Both the position numbers and the translations under genes were made by a program. Positions 33,435 through 43,888 of a stretch of 64,000 nucleotides of DNA are shown here, one piece after another. The first letter of the stretch is position 1. Each line of letters starts with the position of its first letter. This DNA comes from Cercophora sp. LCS_1 (Eukaryota > Ascomycota > Sordariomycetes > Sordariales > Lasiosphaeriaceae): contig JAPZLL010000016.1 in NCBI GenBank assembly GCA_036250225.1, positions 372,001-436,000 on the forward strand, in the 5' to 3' direction. Below the pieces are notes generated by a model. That model made no database searches. It had not been told where the DNA came from and worked only from the letters and a program-made list of their open reading frames with translations.

Positions 33435-34726
33435 ATGGCTTCCAAGGCCATGTGGGAGGTTGATCCCGAGACTAGATCCAAGGTTTGCTCCCCAGCTTCC
33501 CCAGAGCCTGCCCTCTGGTGCATCCCACAAACCGGAGCAGCCGCTGATCTGGCTCGTCCACACACAGCTCGCCGCGATCCAAAAAGAAGCAAATAATAAC
33601 ATCTGCTGCGATTGCGGCGCCCCAAATCCGCAATGGGCCTCTCCCAAATTCGGTATCTTCATCTGCCTCTCGTGTGCGGGCGTCCATCGCGGACTAGGCG
33701 TGCACATCTCGTTTGTGCGCTCCATTTCTATGGACGCATTCAAGGCGGCCGAGATTGAGCGCATGCGACTGGGCGGCAATGAGAACTGGCGCAAATTCTT
33801 TGAAGGGCACGCCGATACCAAGATGATGGGGGTGAGCTGGGACGACGCGACGATCGCAGAGCGCTATGGCGGGGAGGTCGGTGAGGAGTGGAAGGAGAGG
33901 CTCAGCGCCAAGGTGGAGGGGCGGGAGTACGTTCCCGGCGAGAAGAGGCCGGCCAGCGTGAGCCCAGCTCCGTCTTCGGGGGCCACCGCGCCGACGAGGA
34001 GCGCTCCGAGGTCGAATACCCCGCAGGGAGGGAGGACGGAGAGCCCCGGCCCTGCGCAGGGCGGCAAGGTCAAGGTTGATGACAAGTACTTTGCTAGGCT
34101 GGGCGCGGATAATGCCAACAGGTCGGCGGAGCTTCCCCCCAGTCAGGGTGGAAAGTATAGCGGATTTGGAAGCACGCCAGCACCGCAGATGGACAGGGGC
34201 GGGGATGCGGCCTTGCCTGGGCTCGATGATTTGCAAAAAGATCCTCTTGGAGCATTGACAAAGGGGTTTGGGTGGTTTACGAGCACTGTAACGAAGACGG
34301 CGAAGACGGTCAACGATGATTATATTCAGCCCACGGCCAAGCAGGTACGTACATCTGTTTCTGTTGCCCAGGGCTTGCAAGCGATATTCGTCCTTTGATG
34401 TTGCTGGCTAACATATCTTACTTCAGCTGGCTGAGTCGGACCTGGCCGCGCAGGCACGCAATGCTGCTGCTCAAGCGGCTAAGTCTGCACAGGCGGGGGC
34501 GAAGACGGCGTCTGACGGCTTCCACCGCTTCGTTGAGGGCCCTTCAGCTAGTGGCTACAGCCAAGTCCCATTCGACGAGAGCAAGCGGGCTTTTTGGGAT
34601 GACCTTTCTAGCGTGGCAGATCAGAGAAACACGGGAAGCAGCTCAATAGGCACCTCTGCTATGGGCAAAGGTGGAAGTCGGGCGCCGCCAGGAAAGCAGT
34701 CAAAGGACGAATGGGAGGATTGGTGA
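33435..34726 (+). CDS. gcs1: ArfGAP protein, Gcs1-like
   Basis: GTPase-activating protein for Arf1, acting in Golgi/endosome vesicle traffic. Exons 33435-33482, 33568-34344 and 34427-34726 give 374 residues. The ArfGAP zinc finger lies at ~27-50: CDCGAPNPQWASPKFGIFIC then LSC, followed by the arginine-finger motif AGVHRGLGVHISFVRS (Arg in VHRG). A Ser/Pro-rich middle contains APTRSAPRSNTPQGG. A short amphipathic stretch, LTKGFGWFTSTVTKTAKTV (~270-290), resembles the lipid-packing sensor (ALPS) helix of ArfGAP1/Gcs1. The C-terminus ends KDEWEDW, like the family's Trp-based sorting tail. Intron 1 follows only 16 codons. Confidence 0.92.
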
Positions 34727-35460
34727 ACGAGGAGGTGTAGTGAGGTTTGATTTCAAAAGAGCTAGCGCACGTCGGTGGTTTAGAACTGTCTGACGAGAAA
34801 CTAAGCATCAAGCAATCTTCTATCAGTTTAGCGTACAGTAACTTGCTTGAGGTGTTTTTAGTTTGTGTTTGCAAACGGATCAATGGCGTTGACGTGATGT
34901 GGTCTCCGTTAGCCCAGTAAGTGGGTGACAAAACAATCGGGACACTTAATCCAGCTGATGCCACTATAGGTGGTCTACACAGGCAATGCAAATTCCAGCA
35001 GGCGTCAACGAAAAGGCTCGACGCCTTTTCTAACATTGTGTTAGATGTTTGAAGATCAAACAATTGCACGAGGATTTTGTATTCACCCTTTGTTAGTGGG
35101 CGAATATCCCTTCGACACTTTGTATCTGCCGTTCATGTTGTCAAGGACTTGCCCAGGTAGACAAGAATGTCTATTTCAAAAATCTACTTCAATTGGCCCT
35201 ATCATGTCCAAATCTGCCATCAATGTTTCTTCAGGCTTCATGTTCCACAATGGTTCGTGGTGACGTGGAGACCGATTCAGGGGCATAGGGTCCGTGTGAT
35301 GCCAGGGTTAGGAGCGCACGTGTAGAGTCGGACCCGATCCATAATCGCTTGGCCGAGGTTGGTGCCGGCACTAGCCGGGACAGTGAAGACGGTCGTCATG
35401 CACGCAAAGAGACCTCCCTTTCCCCCCCGACGATCTGCCATTGCGCCGTAACACCGCAAC
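34727..35460. other. Intergenic: ArfGAP 3' UTR and ETF-beta promoter
   Basis: No gene recognised. The last ~100 bases before 35461 form a short leader to the ETF-beta start codon. Confidence 0.45.
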
Positions 35461-36387
35461 ATGTCAGCCCTACGGATACTTGTCCCCGTCAAGCGGGTAA
35501 TTGACTATGCGGTATGTGCGACATTGGCACCGGGTGCCTGGTGAGCGATTTGCAGTGCGCTGACAAGGAGTGGTGCGCAGGTCAAGCCGAGGGTTAACAA
35601 GGCGCAAACCGCTGTCGAGACGGCCGGCGTTAAGCACAGCATGAACCCCTTTGACGAGCTGTCGGTTGAGGAGAGCGTGCGCATCCGCGAGAAGAAGTCA
35701 GCCCCCGGTGGAGTCGAGGACATCTGTGTCATCAGCGCCGGACCGACCAAGGCCCAGGACATTCTCAGGACCGCCATGGCCATGGGCGCCGATCGCGGCA
35801 TCCATGTCGAAGTCAAGGAGGGTGATGACCTTGAGCCCCTTAGCGTTGCCAAACTTCTCAAGAAGGTTGCCGAAGAGCAGAAGAGCAACCTGGTGATTCT
35901 CGGCAAGCAGAGTATCGACGACGACGCCAACCAGACTGGTCAGATGCTTGCGGGGCTCCTCGGATGGCCGCAGGCGACACAGGCGAGCAAGGTGGAATTC
36001 GGCGAGGGGGACACTCTCAGCGTCACTAGGGAGGTTGATGGCGGCGTTGAGACTCTGAAGGCCAAACTGCCCATGATCATCACGACCGATCTTCGTCTCA
36101 ACGAGCCTAGATACGCGAGCTTGCCCAACATCATGAAGGCCAAGAAGAAACCTCTGGAGAAGAAGACGCTGGCCGACTTTGGTATCACACCAGAGAAGCG
36201 GCTGAAGGTTCTCAAGGTTACCGGTAAGTTGTTGCTCTGCTGAGCTCTCTCCTCTGCCCGGTTCCCGGCTGGTATTGAACAGCATGCTAACAATCAATCA
36301 ACAGAGCCTCCGCCGAGGCAAGGTGGCGGAAAGGTTGAAGATGTTGATGGCCTCATCTCCAAGTTGAAGGAACTGGGTGCCATTTGA
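35461..36387 (+). CDS. ETFB: Electron transfer flavoprotein beta subunit
   Basis: Mitochondrial matrix ETF; the alpha-beta dimer takes electrons from acyl-CoA and related dehydrogenases and passes them to ETF-ubiquinone oxidoreductase. Exons 35461-35511, 35581-36223 and 36305-36387 give 258 residues, the usual length. The chain starts MSALRILVPVKRVIDYAVKP, the standard ETF-beta opening. Diagnostic stretches: HSMNPFDELSVEESVRIREK; GADRGIHVE; the AMP-binding region LVILGKQSIDDDANQTGQM; and the dimer/recognition loop segment ITTDLRLNEPRYASLPNIMK, which carries the recognition leucine and methylated-lysine motif (MKAKKKPL). There is no separate presequence, as is usual for this subunit. Confidence 0.95.
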
Positions 36388-37138
36388 ATCAATCTGTACT
36401 GTTCGGTGTGCTTGCACCACACGATAGAACACTCACCACGCGATAGAACACTTCTTTTTGGAAAGCATCACAGCGAGCAATCAATGTCCCCGCAATTGGT
36501 CGCCCACGATGCACTAGACGGTTGTTTCACAAACTCCCGCCGGCTTCCACCATGTGCCCTATGCCCTTATTTCATCATGCGGTGTTTATAGCGAATCGGT
36601 ACTCTGGTTCGTGATCTGCCCTCGCCTACGTGGGGGTATCTGAAGGAGACTCTGGTTGAACTACCCAACCTGTTGACCTCTGCATCATGATTCCGGAAAT
36701 CCCATGTGCAATTGGCCACGGCCTGATTCAGGTCGCAACTTCATGATGGAAAATGCCACTGAATTTTCGAACTGGCCGCAACATTCGACGGGAATCCCGA
36801 AACTAGGAGCCACTTGGCTCCACTTCAAGGACCGACGGAGACGAACAAAGAGGGGCCAGCCAAGCCGAGAGATAACGTCGCCCCTCCCCGGAAATCGGCG
36901 CTGCGTCACTGCAGCTACAGTTGGACAGCCAATCAACTCCTGGTTAAAGCACCTTGTGGAAAAATCTTTCGTTACCCAATGACAAAGTCCATTTTTTCCC
37001 ACAATCCTGTTCCCAACTTCATCATCCCAAGACCATCCTGAAGCCGCCGTCGAACTTTTGACAGCAACCCCTTTGATACTCCAGGACGCGAGTCCCATTT
37101 CCCATCCCTCTGAGCCGGCATCGTCGCAACCTTCCCTT
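36388..37138. promoter_or_regulatory. arg-2 promoter region and ETF-beta 3' UTR
   Basis: No gene recognised. The transcript start of arg-2 must lie upstream of the uORF at 37139; CT-rich DNA sits at 37040-37135. I saw no perfect TGASTCA in this stretch by eye. Confidence 0.45.
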
Positions 37139-37457
37139 ATGAAGGGTCGCCCGTCAGTTTTCACCTCACAGGTACGTTTGCCCTTTGTTACTGTGTACCC
37201 CGCCATTTGCTTCGCGATCCCTTCGTCTCTCCTCTAGACGCTGCCACGTCTTGTGCAACACCCAATTGCAGCAATTCCTCTGCTATTTACTCTCCCACCC
37301 ATCTCCTCCCATGTCCCGGCTAATTGACCCAAGCTAACATGTTTCTGTCTCAGGATTATCTCTCAGGTCCGCCTGCTCCCAGGATCAAGCTTGACTCACC
37401 GCTTCGTTACTGACTAGGAACTTGTTAGACCATCTGTGGAGAGCCCTGGTCGCATAA
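37139..37457 (+). CDS. AAP: Arginine attenuator peptide uORF of arg-2, split over three exons
   Basis: Conserved 24-codon leader peptide that stalls the terminating ribosome when arginine is high, cutting translation of the main ORF and favouring mRNA decay. Exons 37139-37171, 37354-37366 and 37429-37457 (with stop) encode MKGRPSVFTSQ, then DYLS, then DHLWRALVA; the Asp before HLW is split by intron 2 (G|AC). This matches the fungal AAP in length and sequence, including the essential Asp12. Intron 1 (182 nt, CAG/GTACGT) is standard; intron 2 (62 nt) has an unusual GTCCGC donor. The AUG context is weak (CTT before ATG), as expected for leaky scanning, whereas the main ATG has A at -3. The uORF stop is 59 nt before that ATG. 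If intron 1 or 2 stays in, a different non-AAP peptide results. Confidence 0.93.
37392..37398 (+). promoter_or_regulatory. Perfect TGACTCA (Gcn4/CPC1-type) site in a leader intron
   Basis: TGACTCA, the general amino-acid control bZIP consensus, lies inside intron 2 of the arg-2 uORF. arg-2 is a known target of cross-pathway control in Neurospora. Position downstream of the transcript start is unusual, so function is inferred only. Confidence 0.4.
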
Positions 37458-37516
37458 GATCTCTTGCATCGCACTAGAGCCATACCCGTTTCTTCTCCCT
37501 CACCCCCGAAGTTAAG

Positions 37517-38934
37517 ATGTTCTCCCGCCTGGCGACTCGTCTCCCCAAGCCCGCGGGCCTCACGTCCCGCCTGCCTACCCAGGCTCGTTTCGTGAGCAAA
37601 CAGGCTGCGACCGGCAGCAGCGGTCGGTCTATGCCCACTCGTATCTCCAGGGCCTCCGCCGTCGCCCGGAATACCGAGGCTACCCTCACCATCAGGGTAT
37701 GTCGATCCCACGCCCCTCGTGGAGGTGTCGCGTAACTGACTGCTCTGCGTAGGATGGTCCCGTCTTCCACGGTACTGCCTTCGGTGCCAACTCCAACATC
37801 TCTGGCGAAGCCGTCTTCACCACCTCCCTCGTAGGATATCCCGAGTCCATGACCGACCCCTCCTATCGTGGCCAAATCCTGGTGTTCACCCAGCCGCTCA
37901 TCGGCAACTATGGCGTCCCCTCGAACGAGCGTGATGAGTTCAACCTCTTGAAGTATTTCGAGTCCCCCCACATCCAATGCGCCGGTGTTGTAGTCGCCGA
38001 TGTTGCCGAGAAATACAGCCACTGGACGGCAGTGGAGAGTTTGGGCGAGTGGTGTGCCCGTGAGGGTGTTCCCGCCATTTCTGGAGTTGACACTCGCGCT
38101 ATTGTCACCCACCTCCGCGAGCAGGGTTCTTCTTTGGCCAGGATTTCCATCGGAGACGAGTACGATGCGGACGAGGATGAGGGCTTCATCGATCCCGGCC
38201 AGATCAACTTGGTCAAGCGCGTGAGCACCAAGGCTCCCTTCGTAGTTGCCAACCCAGGCGCCAAGTACCACGTTGCCCTTCTGGACTGCGGTGTCAAGGA
38301 GAACATTCTGCGGAGTCTCGTTAGCCGCGGCGCTGCTGTCACTGTCTTCCCCTTCGACTACCCGATCCACAAGGTTGCGGACAACTTTGATGGTGTCTTT
38401 ATCTCGAACGGCCCTGGTGACCCGACACACTGCCAAGAGACCGTCTACAACCTTGCTCGTTTGATGGAGACATCATCTGTTCCCGTCATGGGTATCTGCT
38501 TGGGCCACCAGTTGTTGGCCCTTGCTGTTGGAGCTCAGACCATCAAGCTCAAGTACGGAAACCGGGCGCACAACATCCCCGCTTTGGACTTGACCACGGG
38601 CCAGTGCCACATTACCAGCCAGAACCACGGCTACGCTGTTGATGCCAGCACTCTGCCCAGTGACTTCAAGGAGTACTTCGTCAACCTGAACGACGGCAGC
38701 AACGAGGGAATGCTGCACAAGACCAGGCCCATCTTCTCGACCCAGTTCCACCCCGAGGCTAAGGGCGGCCCGATGGACAGCTCTTACCTCTTTGACAAGT
38801 ATCTTGAGAATGTCAAGATGTTCAAGGAGACGGCGAAGGTGTACCGTGATAACAGGCCCTCTCAGCTGATGATCGACATCCTCAGCAAGGAGCGTGTTGG
38901 CGTTGAGCCTTCCCCTCTGGCGAACGCGGCCTAA
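37517..38934 (+). CDS. arg-2: Arginine-specific carbamoyl-phosphate synthase small subunit
   Basis: Glutaminase subunit of the mitochondrial arginine-pathway carbamoyl-phosphate synthase; it feeds ammonia from glutamine to the large subunit (arg-3), making carbamoyl phosphate for citrulline. Exons 37517-37696 and 37753-38934 give 453 residues. The basic, Ser/Arg-rich N-terminus (MFSRLATRLPKPAGLTSRL) is a mitochondrial targeting sequence. The CPSase small-chain domain follows (VFHGTAFGANSNISGEAVF; GYPESMTDPSYRGQILVFT). The class I glutaminase domain has the nucleophile C309 in GICLGHQL and H393/E395 in FHPEAKGGP, so the triad is complete. Expression is expected to be controlled by the upstream AAP uORF and by cross-pathway control. 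Confidence 0.97.
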
Positions 38935-39818
38935 GGGGTATTTCCATGCATCGGTTTAGGGGTTTGGGGTAACATCTGACTTGGTCGCCAGGAGAACAAG
39001 CTGGGAAAACATTGTTTTGATGAGATCTTTTTTTTTATGTTTCGGGGTTTGTTCATATGTGCAAAGGGTAAAAGCTCAAATGGGCCCTCGGGATAGGTTG
39101 CTGTGATTTAGCCATCAGCTGTGTGTTTATTCTATCAATCATGAATGTGCCGTTCCTAATCTCTGCAATGTAAAACTGTGATTTTGGCAGCCAGCCGGCA
39201 GTTCCAACCTTCACAGGGTTGTAAGCGATGGAGCACAACCACAGTTTTGTGGGACAGTCAAGAAAGGGGCGTCAACAGCCTCTCAACCTTTCTATGCACG
39301 AATTTTACACTTGCAGGTAGAATAGAATAAGCAGGGGTGAGATTGCACACAGTCAATTTTTGGGTATCTACCTGACAGCCATTTCTCTCTCTCTATGGAA
39401 TTATCATGAAACACAAAGATCATGGTTGATGTTCTTGTGAGCCTAACTGCTGATGGTGGCTCATCAGCTTCCTCTTCCATCCTCCCTGCCACCAAATTCT
39501 AGAGGAGTTTTGGTGGCTATCTACTACCATGAAGCTCAATCCAGCGCCCGCTAACACCACTACCAGACGATCAGCCGAGTCATTCTCAACCGCACAATCG
39601 CGTTGCACGGTGCGATACTCGCCTGAACCATGCGCCAAGACAGAATCAGGCGTGTGTCCGTAGTGACAAGGTTGAGGTCGATGAGGAGTAGCTTAACCAA
39701 ATCCAGAAGACACCCTTTAGATGAGACCATAGGATGAATGAGCCGTTGTCGTGGTGATTGAAGCAACGAGAAAAGTTAGGTCGCGAGCTTGCTTAATCTA
39801 ACGTCAAACGTCAGCCGG
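38935..39818. other. Convergent 3' flanks of arg-2 and the SAP gene
   Basis: No gene recognised. A T-run at about 39029-39037 follows the arg-2 stop by ~100 bases and may belong to its 3' end region. Confidence 0.45.
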
Positions 39819-41618
39819 TTAGCGTCGACCCCCGCGAAACCTTCCACCACCACCCCCACCACGACCGCCATAACGGTAGTTGTCGTATGTGGGCAACGGC
39901 GCCCCATCCAGCCTCGAACGTGGCGCATCACTACCACCACGCCCGGCACCAAAGTACCGGTCTCCTCTCATCGGTGGATAGGATGGCGGCGGGCCACGCC
40001 CTCCTGCCATCGCCTGACGACGCTCGCGCTCACGATGAGGGGGTCGAATTCCGATAAACACCTCCTTGCCTCGATCAACGAAGCCGTCGCCGTTCTCGAA
40101 CGTGTACCGATTGATCTCATCCTCACGACCCATGTCGCGGTCTCGATCCTTGGTGTAGTAGGACCGCATGTTGATGAGGCGACGCTCAACGAGATCCTCT
40201 GAAACGGGTTTCCACAAAAGAGGCGGATATGTCTGGGTCTCCCTATAGTCACCAACAGCGGTTGGAAAGGATTGTTGACGGTAAGCGTCGCGACCACGGC
40301 CTCGAGGTCCCAGTGGCGCGCCTTCGACGCCACCGGCGAACGGTCGGGACGGGCCAGTCGGAATCGGTGGCTGCGCGCTAGAAGACGACGCATAAGGTCT
40401 CTCTGGTTGCCGTGAAGGCTCACCATCGGCATTAACCAGGTGAGCTGTCGTGTTGCCATAATCATCGATGTCGTAACGAACCTCCCATCGAGTAAAACGA
40501 CCGCCTTCGTTCAGCTCACGGCTAGACCAATCGGCAACGACTTCAGCAGGAATAAAGTCTACCCATAGTTGCTTCCTATTGCTCTCGTTGGGCCACACTC
40601 TTTGGTGTAGAGCTGTGCGCACTCGGGAGGCCGCCGCCGTGTTGCGGAATTGGACGAAGGCATGTGTTCGGAGCTGGTCGAGATGAAAGTCAACAATTAT
40701 CGCCGGGTCTGGAGAGTTACCTCGCGGGACTGCAAGCTCGGATAGGTAGTCGCGAACGAAGTTCTCCCGCAGAGGCCGCATGAAATTCTTAATGTACAGT
40801 GCGGGGGTAGCGGGGTGCTCAGACGGCGCAACATCTCTCTCGTCCTCTTCCATTGCATCGTACGAGGGCTCGCGATCCCGGCGACGATCCTCGGAGGGAG
40901 GGCTGTCGCGGTACGACTCTTCAGCGAGAGCCATTGCTTCAGGTAAGACGGTTGGACGGTCGGAAGGCGGTGCCCGCGACTCGGGTTCGGGGACGGGCTC
41001 CGACTGGACGGTCGTATGGGAAGCGTCAGCAGTAACAAGTGAATATGTCGCTTTCAATGCTCTTCCGTCATCATCTTCGGTCGGGCGCGCGCGCTTTCTT
41101 GAGATGTCGTCGTCGGGCGGGGGGCTGCGCGATCTTCGCTTTCGATTTGCTGTGTCTTGCGAAAGTTCCGGGATGGATGGTGCCAGCTCAACGGGGATGG
41201 TTTTTTCGAATTCTCCACTGTTGGCAACTTCTTGATCTGCGGGTGGCTGGTCCGTAGAAAATGGTGTAGGATCTGGTCTTCGATCCGGAGGATCTAAGTG
41301 CGGCAGGTCTGATTCCAGAGGGGCATCTTTCGCAGGGACGTCGGCAAGTTGCGAAATCCCCGCTGCGTCAGGCTGCGGGTCTGTTTGAGGTTCAGAAACG
41401 GTATTTAGAGGGCTCTGTACTGGGAGTTCTGTGGGTGGTTCCGTTGTTGGCGCATCATCTGTTTGCGAGGTCGTGCCTTCCTCCAGGTCGTTTGCTTCAC
41501 TCTCGGCAGCTGTAAGGCGGTCGACAAGCTCCGCCTTTTTACCGGTTTGAGGAAGTCCCCGCCGCTTGAGCTCCTGCCGGAGGTCGACAACGGTGAGTTG
41601 GCTCCAATTTGTGGCCAT
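39819..41618 (-). CDS. SAP-domain, Acinus-like RNA-processing protein
   Basis: Probable nuclear chromatin/RNA-processing factor. Single exon, 599 residues. A SAP domain opens the protein (residues ~6-40, LTVVDLRQELKRRGLPQTGK), the DNA/chromatin-binding helix pair. A long acidic, Pro-rich region follows, with a basic RS-type motif (RKRRSRSPPPDDDISRKRAR). An RRM-like fold occurs around 280-370 (ALYIKNFMRPLRENFVRDYL; THAFVQFRNTAAASRVRTAL), and a Trp/Pro segment (YPPLLWKPVSEDLVERRL, ~475) sits where Acinus proteins carry the RNPS1-SAP18 binding motif. The C-terminus is Arg/Gly rich (YGGRGGGGGGRFRGGRR). This order (SAP, RRM-like, RSB-like, RGG) is that of Acinus of the ASAP/PSAP complex; assignment is inferred. 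Start MATNWSQ. Confidence 0.82.
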   Translation of the reverse strand: MATNWSQLTVVDLRQELKRRGLPQTGKKAELVDRLTAAESEANDLEEGTTSQTDDAPTTEPPTELPVQSPLNTVSEPQTDPQPDAAGISQLADVPAKDAPLESDLPHLDPPDRRPDPTPFSTDQPPADQEVANSGEFEKTIPVELAPSIPELSQDTANRKRRSRSPPPDDDISRKRARPTEDDDGRALKATYSLVTADASHTTVQSEPVPEPESRAPPSDRPTVLPEAMALAEESYRDSPPSEDRRRDREPSYDAMEEDERDVAPSEHPATPALYIKNFMRPLRENFVRDYLSELAVPRGNSPDPAIIVDFHLDQLRTHAFVQFRNTAAASRVRTALHQRVWPNESNRKQLWVDFIPAEVVADWSSRELNEGGRFTRWEVRYDIDDYGNTTAHLVNADGEPSRQPERPYASSSSAQPPIPTGPSRPFAGGVEGAPLGPRGRGRDAYRQQSFPTAVGDYRETQTYPPLLWKPVSEDLVERRLINMRSYYTKDRDRDMGREDEINRYTFENGDGFVDRGKEVFIGIRPPHRERERRQAMAGGRGPPPSYPPMRGDRYFGAGRGGSDAPRSRLDGAPLPTYDNYRYGGRGGGGGGRFRGGRR

Positions 41619-42558
41619 ACTGGTGCGGTTCTGGCGTTTGGCAAAAAGTTTGAAAAACGGTGCCACTTCGTCGCGCCGCGAACTTCAGCTGTCGCTTCCC
41701 GGTCACTCTAAACACGCCGATGCTTGGTTTCGAGCATTACGTAAGGCATCGACAGGGGGGCTTCCTACTAACACTTATACCCAGGCAGGCCAGCGCATTC
41801 AATCATTCCTCTTCGAGATCCGATGCAAACGACGCTTGAATTGTGAAACCTCAAGTCACATTCCACTCCAAGCCCGAATCCGTCCATAGCAGTTAAGGCT
41901 CGCAGTTGGTAGCCCTTTAACTCTTCCACAGGGCAAGGGTGTTCACACGTCTGGGTCAATGCACCGGGACGCCGTTCCAGGCTAAGGCAGGTATTGTATT
42001 GTACCAAGAGGTATGTGCAACCTGATTTTCAGCCTTCCCACCAAAAGCTGGATGTCATTCGCTCCTCTATCGGGTGAATGTTGAGTTGGCCGCCAAGGTT
42101 CGTGCCCACCTTCCACTTCCGCGCACGTTTGCAGTCAACGACCACACCGCGATTTCTGGCGTTGAACCGTTGGGTGTCAATCTGTCAGCCCAGTCAAAAA
42201 CACCGAGATGGTCCGCGCAGCGGATCTTGTCCCCGGAAGCAGCACAATCCCACAGTGTAGGGCTTTTCGTTTTCCTTTTCCGGCCTCATGAGCAGAGAGC
42301 ATCGTAACACCACAAAGACTCGATAATGCATCGGTCTTGTTCACAATAAGGCCAGGAATCAGACAAAGCACTTCCATTTGCGTCAACTACAGAAACGAAC
42401 CGTGGATAACTCACTTCCCCGTTTTCGACGAAATTCCAGGGTCAGCTGCACCTCACCCCATCACCACTTACCGTCCTCCTATTAAGACAATTCAACCAGG
42501 CGCCGACTTTAAACGCAGGGATCGCTATTTAGCTGCTGCATCGGATCATCTCACGCCA
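41619..42558. other. Divergent intergenic region, SAP gene and unknown gene
   Basis: No other gene recognised. The frame of the downstream unknown gene stays open back to 42337, but from a TTG; no conserved content is evident, so that part is taken as leader. Confidence 0.45.
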
Positions 42559-43888
42559 ATGGCCGATAAAGATTCACAGCTCGCCGATTCGGTGACCCGG
42601 TCAGCCCAGCAATACAGTTCTACCTCCGAGGTAGCGGGGGTATTTGATCTCATGGGCCCTCCAATGAAGCTAGCTGGTCGCGAAGAGCTCTTTCTGGGAC
42701 CCGAGATACGTGGAGGCGAAAGAGATACTATCGATTCTGACACAGACTACTCATCCAACGATCTAGCTGATTACGAAACAAATGACGACTGGTCTACGTA
42801 TGGAAGGGTGCCCCAGGAGCTAGAGCAGTACCACCATGACCTGGAGATGGTTGATGGAAGCAACGACTGGAATAAGGAGCAGCGCAAGGTTCACCGTCTT
42901 GTTTACATGCGAGGCTTCCATCCAATGTTACCTTCGACCTGGAAGATGAGCTACAAGATATGGGGAGTCACTCAGCCCGAACTTAACGATGTTTTCGCAC
43001 CCCCAGAGAGTAATAAGGCCGTGGTCATATCCGCCCGGGGCAACGAAGTAGCGGGTAAGTGATCTTTCTACCAATCCATACGGCCCCAAATGCAGATTTT
43101 AACATCTTCTAGGGGCAAAGGCGCTTGAAGCCTTGTTTATCCTGTCTCAAACAGTCACCGACTGCGAGGAAATGGATGAACAAGACAAGATAGGGCCACT
43201 CGTTGTGAAAGCAATCCTGACCTACATCAAATGGGCTCATCGAGACATAGGAGTAGATGCCAAGAAGTTTCCTCCACTCTTCGTGGTACACAACTACCCT
43301 CCAGACTTTGCAGATTCCGAAGAATCGACCTACGGGGGTACAGACGCTGGAAACGAGGACTCCGAAATGTCCGGGTTGGATGATTTGGTCCCAAGCATCG
43401 AGAGCACCGAGGATGAAGACTATGTCAGAAGGGACATCTTCGATACCCAAATGACCGACGACGAAAGCGCCGGTGAATTGGAGGCCACAAGGCGTTTTAC
43501 TCGAGCTATAACGCGGGACCTTGAAGGGCGAATGCAACGGCTGGCGGAAGAATGGCGTGCTTGCCTTTGGGATGCCCGGAAGTCAAAGTTGGATCCTAAA
43601 AAGGCAGTCGGCTTCAAGGACAAACCCCCAACTTTGTATGGCTTTGCTGTTGTCCAGCACATGGTCATGGTTGTGAGTCTCGACGCATCCGAAGAGGGGA
43701 GCAGAGTCGTTTCGCTCGAGACCGTCGACCTTTACAACCGAGGTCAATGGTTGTGGAATGCCTTGTCTATCGCCATTCCGATCAACACTGCAAAAGACGC
43801 ACTTGCGAAGATCGATAGGTTCATCGAGCAAAGGCCGAGGCAGAAGGATTTGCAGGGGACAAACTCAGACAGCGACCCGGATCGTTGA
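42559..43888 (+). CDS. Conserved-looking unknown protein
   Basis: Exons 42559-43054 and 43113-43888 give 423 residues. I do not recognise it. The first ~95 residues are acidic and polar (DTIDSDTDYSSNDLADYETNDD). A more structured part includes RKVHRLVYMRGFHPMLPSTWKMSYKIW (split here as motifs RLVYMRGFHPMLPSTW and KMSYKIWGV) and, after the intron, ALEALFILSQTVTDCEEMDE. Another acidic loop (DEDYVRRDIFDTQMTDDE) separates it from a C-terminal helical segment (RFTRAITRDLEGRMQRLAEE; LYGFAVVQHMVMVVSLDA; GQWLWNALSIAIPINTAKDA). The pattern of hydrophobic positions and clean splicing supports a real gene. No nuclease, kinase or zinc motif is visible; no membrane segment or signal peptide. Confidence 0.75.

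Noticed and set aside
33694..34380. Long minus-strand frame antisense to the ArfGAP gene
   Set aside because: Arg/Leu/Pro-rich translation typical of an antisense shadow of GC-rich coding DNA.
37474..38436. 320-codon minus-strand frame antisense to arg-2
   Set aside because: Mirror of the conserved arg-2 coding frame; no independent signals.
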